Shown here one piece after another: positions 57,198-64,000 of a DNA stretch of 64,000 nt. The notes beneath the pieces were generated by a model that was given only the letters and a program-made list of their open reading frames with translations, was not told the DNA's origin and searched no databases. Source of the DNA: Arachis hypogaea (Eukaryota > Streptophyta > Magnoliopsida > Fabales > Fabaceae). Position numbers and translations under genes: made by a program. How positions within the stretch are numbered: position 1 is the first letter of the stretch; every line of letters begins with the position of its first letter. The stretch is from positions 35,060,393 to 35,124,392 of the forward strand of contig NC_092054.1 of assembly GCF_003086295.3 (NCBI RefSeq). The letters are read 5' to 3'.

Positions 57198-57659
57198 TCC
57201 TACCGACCTTAAAAGAAACTTTGCCCCCAAAATTTAGTCTCCTGTAATAGAATAGGGGTAATCCTTCCACCCCAGCTCGACTCCAAGCAACCTTTACTGA
57301 TGGGACTTCTTTACTAACGAATCTGGCGCTTCCTACGGAAAAACACTTGGTCGGATAAATCTCTAATCCATCAGTTCCCCTAACTGAATCTTAAGTTCTG
57401 TCATTTGTAACGGTGACATTCCATCCAGTGCGATTGAAATTGGTCTTGCTCTCGGCACTAACACTATTGCAAATTCTACTCTCGTAGAAGGGAAAATTTA
57501 GGTATATCCTTGGAAAATACCTTGAAAAATTCTATCGCTATCGGTATTTGGTCTAAGTTCTGTTTGTCTCCTGATGAGCTAGCGGCTAAAAGAACATAGC
57601 CCTGACACTCATTTTCTCGAATACTTTCACTTTTAACACCATCAACTAGAATGGGGTTC
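57198..57659 (-). pseudogene. host chromovirus pol remnant
   Basis: On the minus strand it opens with the protease-RT linker typical of chromoviruses (ECQGYVLLAASSSGDKQ, then LDQIPIAIEFFKVF), then the RT N-terminus (PLQMTELKIQLGELM, FIRPSVF near 57340). It then jumps to the end of the chromodomain (VAWSRAGVEG near 57290) and the purine tract. The RT core, RNase H and integrase are deleted. Stops break what is left. Confidence 0.78.
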
Positions 57660-57903
57660 TGATGCCAGGGCATCTTAGGCTAGTTTCACTATTATTTTTC
57701 TTTGTTTTTAATAGGATTTATGCACTTTCTTGAGTTATAAGTAAGCAATTGGGTTAGAAATCCATGTATGCCTAAATTCATTCAACCATGATTAATTTGA
57801 TGTAATTTAATGAGAATTTTGCTATAATTACTTGTATGCTAAGAATGATAAGAATTCTCATGACTTTAGCAAAGCTATGATGTATATATTGGTTGATGAT
57901 AGG
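57660..57903 (+). mobile_element. G-family LTR fragment
   Basis: It starts TGATGCCAGGGCATCTTAGG and resembles the first 240 bp of 40624 onward at moderate identity. It is interrupted by element I, whose target repeat would be ATAGG (57899-57903). The remainder must lie past the window. Confidence 0.75.
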
Positions 57904-59495
57904 TGATGAGCGGATAATTTATACGCTTTTTGGCATTGTTTTTAGGTAGTTTTTAACATGTTGTAGTTACTTTTTACTATATTTTTATTAGTTTTTAAAT
58001 AAAAATCACATTTTTGGACTTTACTAAGAGTTTGTGTGTTTTTCTGTGATTTCAGGTATTTTCTGGCTGAAATTGAGAGACTGGAGCAAAAATCTGATTC
58101 AGAGGCTAAAAAAGGACTGTAGATGCTGTTGGATTCTGACCTCCCTGCACTCGAAATGGATTTTCTAGAGCTACAGATGCCCAATTGGCACTCTCAATTG
58201 CATTGAAAAGTAGACATCTTGAGCTTTCCAGCAATATATAATAGTCCATACTTGGCCCGAATTTTGATAACGCAAACTGGCGTTTAAACGCCAACTTTTT
58301 ACCCTTTTCTGGCGTTAAACGCCAGAACTGGCATAAAAGCTGGAGTTAAACGCCCAAACTGGCACCAAAGCTGGCGTTTAACTCCAAGAAAAGTCTCTAC
58401 ATGTGAAAGCTTCAATGCTCAGCCCAAGCACACACCAAGTGAGCCTTGGAAGTAGATTTCTGCACTATCTATCTTAGCTTACTCATTTTTCTGTAAACCT
58501 AGGTTACAGGTTCATTATACAAACCACTTTTAGTGATTCATTTAGTACCTAATGACAATTTACATATGAATTTTGTATCTTCTACGGCATGAGTCTCTAA
58601 ACTCCATGGTTGGGGGTGGGGAGCTCTGCTGTGTCTCGATGGATTAATGCAATTACTATTTTTTTCCCATTCAATCACGCTTGTTTCTATTCTAAGATAT
58701 TCACTCGCACTTCAACATGATGAATGTGATGATCCGTGACACTCATCACCATTCCCAACCTATGAGCGCGTGCCTGACAACCACTTCCGTTCTACCTTAG
58801 ATTGAGTGTGTATCTCTTTGGTTCCTGGTTCACGAGTTTGATTGCCTCTCCTGACAACAGAGCATTCAAATCTGTGAGATCAGAGTCTTTGTGGTATAAG
58901 CTAGAATCAATTGGCAGCATTCTTGAGATCCGAAAAGTCTAAACCTTGTCTGTGGTATTCCGAGTAGGATCTAGGAAAGGATGACTGTGACGAGCTTCAA
59001 ACTCATGAATGTTGGGCATAGTGACAGTGTGCAAAAGGATCAATGGATCTTATTCCAACACTAGTGAGAATCGACAGATGATTAGCCCTACGAAACCCGT
59101 AGCTGGACCATTTTCACTGAGAGGACTGATGGTAGCCATTGACAACGGTGATCCACCAACATTCAGCTTGCCATGAAAGGATCCTTGCGTACGTAAAGAA
59201 GAAGACAATAGGAAAGCAGAGATTCAGAAGACAGAGTATCTCCAAAACCTCAACCTGTTCTCCATTACTGCATAACAAGTATTATTTAATCCATGTTCTT
59301 TTACTCATTCCAATTAAAACTGAGAATTATTATTGATTTCCTGACTATGAGTTACAAGATAACCATAGCTTGCTTCAAGCCGACAATCTTCGTGGGATCG
59401 ACCCTTACTCACGTAAGATATTACTTGGACGACCCAGTGCACTTGCTGGTTAGTTGTGTGGAATTACAAAACTGTGATTGTGATTTCATGCACCA
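57904..59495 (+). repeat. Element I 5' LTR
   Basis: 1592 bp, from TGATGAGCGGATAATTT to TTTCATGCACCA, colinear with H. A palindrome cluster lies at 58270-58390. No strong TATA is seen; TTATACAAA near 58517 aligns roughly with the TATAAATA of H. Confidence 0.9.
58270..58390. repeat. TGGCGTTTAAACGCCA palindrome cluster in I LTR
   Basis: CTGGCGTTTAAACGCCAAC, TCTGGCGTTAAACGCCAGA, CTGGAGTTAAACGCCC and CTGGCGTTTAACTCC in about 110 bp. Confidence 0.9.
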
Positions 59496-59501
59496 AGTTT
59501 T

Positions 59502-59516
59502 TGGCGCCGTTGCCAG
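59502..59516 (+). promoter_or_regulatory. Element I primer-binding site (tRNA-Asp)
   Basis: TGGCGCCGTTGCCAG, six bases after the LTR. It matches the tRNA-Asp complement except near the 3' end. Confidence 0.88.
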
Positions 59517-60270
59517 TTATTGTTCGAGTTTGGACAACTGACAGTTTATTTTGTTGCTTAGATTAGGAAAAATTTTTCTTTTTGGTTTAGAGTCTTCTAT
59601 TATTATTTTTGGTTAAAATTTTAAAATCCTTATTTTATTTTTCTAAATTATTTTCGAAATTTTTTTACCAATAACTTCATAATTTAGTCTTTGGTTTGTG
59701 TTTAGTTTCATTCTAAGTTTGGTGTCAATTGCATGATTTTATCTTTCTTTCATTTTTTTCCTTTCGAACTATCAGTGCCCAGAATATAAAAATTTTTAAG
59801 TTTGGTGTCCTTTATGTTTCTGTTTTCTTAAAAATTTTCAAAGTTGCTCTTAGTGTTCATTTTTTATATTCAAAGCTTCCTTGTTTGTTTTCTTTGTTTT
59901 GATCTAAAAACTTTAAGTTTGGTGTTCTTTTTCCTGTTTTTCTTTTTCTTCATTAAATTCAAAAATATCTTTTTCTTTATTTTAATTGATTTTCGAATTC
60001 TACTTTTAAAAATTCAGATTTTTATTTTAAAACTTCTTATTTTATCTTATCTTAGTTTTGGAATTTCAAAATTCAAATCTTTTTCAAAAATCATATCCAA
60101 GGTTTTTCAAATTTTCTTAATTAATCAATTATTCTAGCTTTCAAAACTTCTATTTTATTTTCCATTCATTTTATTTTATTTTATTTTATTCAGTTGCTTT
60201 TAATTAAATAAAATAAAATAAATAAAAATATAATTTATTTGCAATTCATATCAATTTCCTTTTCTCCATC
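59517..60270 (+). other. Element I leader
   Basis: AT-rich and non-coding, with three copies of AAGTTTGGTGT (59715-59725, 59798-59808, 59915-59925), the core of element B's purine tract. It also has an ATTTTATTTTATTTT run near 60165-60190. The phenylalanine-rich frame 59844-60137 is low complexity. Confidence 0.7.
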
Positions 60271-61297
60271 ATGGACATAAGTAGAAATGAACAGTCCAGA
60301 AGAACTCTGGGGTCGTATGCTAACCCTATTACCGCTGCATATGGGAGTAGTCTCTGTATACCTCCCATCAAAGCAAGCAGTTTTGAGCTAAATCCTCAGC
60401 TCATTATCATGGTGCAGCAAAATTGCTAGTATTCTGGTCTTCCACAGGAAGAACCTACTAAGTTTCTGGCGCAGTTCTTGTAAATTGATGACACAGTGTG
60501 TGACAAGGAGGTAGATTAGGATGTATACAGATTATTACTATTTCCATTTGCTGTAAAAGATCAAGTTAAGAGGTGGTTAAATAACCAACCCACAGCAAGC
60601 ATAAGAATATGGAAACAATTATCAGACAAATTCCTGGATCAATATTTCCCTCCAAAAAGGATGACACAGCTAAGGCTGGACATCCAAGGCTTTAAACAAG
60701 AGGATGATGAATCCCTTTATAATGCCTGAGAAAGGTACAGAGGGATGCTAAGGAAATGCCCCTCTGAAATATTTTCAGAGTGGGTGTAGTTAGACATCTT
60801 CTACTACGGGCTTACAGAAAAAGCTCAGATATCTCTAGACCACTCAGCTGGTGGATCTATACACATGAGAAAGACTATTGAAGAGGCTCATGAGCTTATC
60901 GATACAGTTGCTAGAAATCAACATCTGTACTCAAGCAGTGAGTCCTCCATGAAAGAAGAGGCTAGGGCAATATCTATTGATCCTAGTCCTCAAGAACAAG
61001 TTGTTGAACTCAATCAGCAATTGCTTCTTATGACAAAAACAGTTAGCAGAATTTAAAGAGATGCTCCAAGACACTAAAGATGCTAACAAGAATATGGAAG
61101 CACAATTGAATCAGACAAGACAGCAGCTATCTAAATAGATAACAGAAGAATGCCAAGCTGTCCAACTAAGGAGTGGGAAGACATTGAATAATTCAGCTCA
61201 AGGTAGCAGAAAGCCAAGAAAGGAACAACTGACAGAGGATGACCAGACCACTGCCCAAAATCTGTCTGAGGACAGTAAGAGCCCAGAGATGAATAAT
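60271..61297 (+). pseudogene. Element I gag
   Basis: ATG at 60271 (MDISRNEQSRRTLGSYANP). Capsid-type blocks follow: LLLFPFAVKDQVKRWLNN, WKQLSDKFLDQYFPPKRM, DDESLYNA, RYRGMLRKCP, DIFYYGLTEKAQISLDHSAG and IEEAHELIDTVARNQ. Stops lie at 60427-60429 and several later sites, and a one-base insertion in an A-run near 61032 moves the frame to that of the linker and protease. Relation to B's gag is visible in the shared block around AEEAQNLIDTV/EEAHELIDTV. Confidence 0.88.
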
Positions 61298-61509
61298 TCT
61301 GGCGTTCAAACACCAGAAAAGCGTGAAAAATTGGCATTAAACGCCCAGTGGATCCCCACTTCTGGCGTTCAAACGCCAGAAAAGGGTGAAAAACTGGCAT
61401 TAAACGCCCATTCCATGCCCAGTTCTAGCGTTCAAACGCCAGAAAAGGGTGGAAAATTGGCATTAAACGCCCATCCAACCCCTAATCCTGGCATTCAAAC
61501 GCCGGTGAG
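61298..61509 (+). repeat. 63-bp in-frame minisatellite in the gag-protease linker
   Basis: Copies start at 61298, 61361, 61424 and 61487 (last partial), exactly 63 bp or 21 codons apart. Each encodes a variant of SGVQTPEKGEKLALNA. Each DNA unit contains TCTGGCGTTCAAACGCCAGA plus TGGCATTAAACGCCC, the palindrome motif of the LTR at 58270-58390. Confidence 0.95.
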
Positions 61510-62281
61510 GGATCAGACACCTGCAAGTGCTGATTGTAACCCTCCTAAGAAGGCTTCTCTAACCACCTCTGTAGGAAATAAACCTGCAGCAACTACGGTT
61601 GAGGAATACAAAGCCAAGATGCCTTATCCTCAGAAACTCCGCCAAGCAGAAGAGGATAAACAATTTTCCCGCTTTGCAGACTATCTCAGGACTCTTGAAA
61701 TAAAGATCCCATTTGCAGAGGCACTTGAGCAAATACCCTCTTATGCTAAGTTCCTGAAAGAGATCTTAAGTCATAAGAAGGATTAGAGAGAAACTGAAAA
61801 GGTTTTCCTCACTGAAGAATGCAGTGTAGTCATTCTGAAAAGCTTACCAGAGAAGCTTAAAGATCCCGGAAGCTTTATGATACCATGCACATTAGAGGGT
61901 GCTTGTACTAAGAAAGCTCTATGTGACCTTGGGGCAAGTATCAACCTAATCCTTGCATCCACTATCAGAAAGCTTGGCTTGACTGAAGAGGTCAAACCAA
62001 CCCGAATATGTCTTCAACTTGCTAATGGCTCCATTAAATATCCATCAGGCATAATTGAGGACATGATTGTCAAGGTTGGGCCATTTGCCTTTCCCACTGA
62101 CTTTGTAGTGCTGGAAATGGAGGTGCACAAGAGTGCAACTCTCATTCTAGGAAGACCCTTCCTAGCAACTGGACGAACTCTCATTGATGTCCAAAAAGGG
62201 GAAGTGTCCCTGAGAGTCAATGAGGATGAGTTCAAGTTAAATGCTGTCAAAGCTATGCAGCAATCCAGACACATCAAATGA
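61510..62281 (+). pseudogene. Element I protease
   Basis: The conserved block MPYPQKLRQAEEDKQFSRF and FAEALEQIPSYAKFLKEI leads, past a TAG at 61784-61786, to the retropepsin-like domain: KALCDLGASINLILASTI (catalytic D-L-G-A), IVKVGPFAFPTDFVVLEME and LILGRPFLATGRTLIDVQKG. A one-base insertion near 62265 separates it from RT. Confidence 0.9.
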
Positions 62282-63731
62282 CTGCATGAGCATTGATATT
62301 ATTGACTCCTTGGTGGAAGAGATCAATATGACTGAGAGTCTCAAATCAGAGCTAGAGGACATCTTTAAAGATGTTCAGCCTGATCTGGAGGAACCAGAGG
62401 AAACAGAAAAGCCTCTAAAAACACTTCAGGAAGAGGATAAGCCTCCTAAATCCGAGCTCAAACCACTACTACCATCCCTGAAATATACATTTCTGGGAGA
62501 GGATGGCACTTTTCCTGTGATCATAAGCTCTACCTTAGAGCCACAGGAAGAGAAAGCACTACTTCAGGTGCTAAGGACACACAAGACAGCTCTTGGGTGG
62601 TCCACAAGTGACCTTAAAGGAATCAGCCCAGCCAGATGCATGCACAAGATCCTATTAGAGGATGATGCTAAGCCAGTGGTCCAACCACAAAGGCGGCTGA
62701 ATCCAGCCAAGAAGGAGGTAGTACAGAAAGAGGTCACTAAATTACTAGAGGCTGGAATTATTTATCCTATTTCTGATAGCCCCTCGGTGAGCTCTATCCA
62801 AGTTGTACCCAAGAAGGGAGGTATGACAGTGATTCATAATGAAAAAAATGAACTAGTTCCTACAAGAACAGTTACAGGGTGGCGTATGTGTATTGACTAC
62901 AGAAGGCTCAATACAGCCACCAGAAAGGATCATTTTCCTTTACCATTCATAGACCAGATGCTAGAGAGACTAGCAGGTCATGACTATTACTGCTTTTTGG
63001 ATGGCTATTCAGGTTATAACCAAATTGCAGTAGATCCTCAGGATTAAGAGAAAATAGCATTCACATGTCCATCTGGAGTATTTGCCTACAGAAGGATGCC
63101 TTTTGATCTGTGCAATGCACCTGCAACCTTTCAGAGATGCATGCTCTCTATTTTCTTTGATATGGTGAAAAAATTTCTGGAAGTCTTCATGGATGACTTT
63201 TCAGTATTTGGAGACTCCTTCAGCTCCTGTCTTGACCATTTAGCACTTGTTCTGAAAAGGTGCCAAGAGACTAACCTAGTTTTAAACTGGGAAAAATGTC
63301 ACTTTATGGTGACTGAAGGAATTGTCCTTGGGCATAAAATTTCGAACAAAGGAATAGAGGTGGATCAAGCCAAGGTAGAGGTAATTGAAAAATTAACACC
63401 ACCCACCAATGTTAAGGCAATCAGAAGCTTTCTGGGACATGCAGGATTCTATAGGAGGTTTATAAAGGATTTTTCAAAAATCGCAAAACCTCTGAGCAAT
63501 CTGTTAGCCGTTGACACGCCATTTATCTTTGATACAGAGTATTTGCAGGTGTTTGAAACTCTGAAAGCTAAGCTTGTCACAGCACCTGTCATTTCTGCAC
63601 CAGACTGGACATTACCATTCGAATTAATGTGTGATGCTAGTGACCATGCTATTGGTACAGTATTAGGACAAAGGCATAACAAGCTTCTGCACGTCATTTA
63701 CTATGCCAGTCGTGTTCTAAATGACGCATAG
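62282..63731 (+). pseudogene. Element I reverse transcriptase
   Basis: Motifs in order: RRLNPAKKEVVQKEV, LLEAGIIYPISDSPSVSSIQ, WRMCIDYRRLNTATRKDHFP, CFLDGYSGYNQIAVDPQD, then a TAA at 63045-63047, MPFDLCNAPATFQRC, catalytic FMDDFSVFGDS near 63188, LGHKISNKGIEVDQAK and SFLGHAGFYRRFIKDFSK, and the RNase H start CDASDHAIGTVLGQ. It is very similar in order and spacing to element A's RT. The TAG at 63729 and a one-base deletion near 63750 end the frame. Confidence 0.92.
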
Positions 63732-64000
63732 AAGAATTATATAACCACAAAAAAGAGCTGCTTGCAGTGGTTTATGCCATTAACAAGTTTAGATCCTATT
63801 TAGTAGGATCAAAAGTGATTGTGTACACTGACCATGCTGCTCTTAAATATCTACTCACAAAGCAGGATTCAAAACCCAGGCTCATAAGATGGGTGTTGCT
63901 TCTACAAGAGTTAGATATAGAAATAAGAGACAGAAAAGGGACAGAGAACCAGGTAGCTGATCACCTGTCCCGGATAGAACCAGTAGCAGGAGCATCCCTC
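63732..64000 (+). pseudogene. Element I RNase H (partial, runs off window)
   Basis: After the frameshift it continues with [40 protein letters not shown] and [15 protein letters not shown], the C-terminal part of a Ty3 RNase H, open to the window end. Confidence 0.85.

Larger units (their letters stand above)
57904..64000 (+). mobile_element. Element I: autonomous-type Athila/Tat-like retrotransposon (3' end outside window)
   Basis: 5' LTR, tRNA-Asp primer site, leader, gag, repeat-bearing linker, protease, RT and RNase H in order on the plus strand. Integrase and 3' LTR lie beyond 64000. The frames carry stops and at least three one-base frameshifts, so it is inactive. Its LTR is the same family as H at 50328. 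Confidence 0.92.

Noticed and set aside
61298..61509. Regular repeats with spacers suggesting a CRISPR-like array
   Set aside because: Units are contiguous, in frame, in a plant retrotransposon linker, and their 'spacers' are themselves repeated.

Overview
This window is plant intergenic heterochromatin made almost entirely of nested LTR retrotransposons. I see no cellular protein-coding gene, tRNA, rRNA or CRISPR array. The Athila-type Ty3 elements with primer sites for tRNA-Asp, the env-position ORF of the 'putative plant transposon protein' type and the Tekay/Del-type chromoviruses all point to a flowering plant. The LTR types look to me like a legume such as Arachis (peanut); that last step rests on memory of the families, not on a search.

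Layout. The oldest layer is a chromovirus on the minus strand. Its 3' LTR begins near 57197 and seems to run down to about 1687, split into four pieces (1687-2149, 29932-30033, 43992-45623, 55154-57197), with a deleted pol remnant at 57198-57659. Three blocks sit inside this LTR. (1) Element B (2150-29926, minus, target duplication ATCAT) is Athila-like, with gag, protease and env-position ORF but no reverse transcriptase or integrase core. Its gag is split by element A (9878-27246, plus, duplication ACATT), a near-complete Athila element with gag-pol and env-position ORF. A in turn carries a 5'-truncated chromovirus 2 (about 17019-22236) with an open integrase-chromodomain frame and a 3.75 kb LTR. 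(2) A tandem pair E1/E2 (30034-43991, minus) of non-autonomous Athila-like elements contains a solo LTR D (30824-32246, duplication AGGAG) and a G-family LTR (40624 to about 42820). (3) Element K (45624-55148, plus, duplication CGCAC) is another non-autonomous element, with an H-family LTR at 50328-51911. At the right edge a G-family LTR fragment (57660-57903) is interrupted by element I (57904 to beyond 64000, plus), which is related to H and has gag, protease, reverse transcriptase and part of RNase H in the window.

How the parts work together. A and I once encoded full replication machinery. B, E and K keep the LTRs, tRNA-Asp primer sites, purine tracts and a conserved 3' tail, but have lost or replaced the enzymes, so they presumably depended on relatives like A. 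E and K carry one unrecognised ORF family (700 and 555 codons) in the gag position. All protein-coding frames except the chromovirus 2 integrase are broken, in A's gag-pol entirely by in-frame stops.

Most interesting signals. Most LTR families here carry a dense cluster of short palindromes, each family with its own motif, and in most of them it lies about 90-165 bp upstream of a TATA box. In B the two LTRs differ in this cluster by three indels of exactly 17 bp. In G the cluster is a tandem array of roughly 117-bp double hairpins. In element I the LTR motif reappears inside coding sequence as an in-frame 63-bp minisatellite. Athila-type elements also share a post-ORF hairpin next to a putative splice donor, a hairpin before the purine tract, and a second internal copy of the purine tract.
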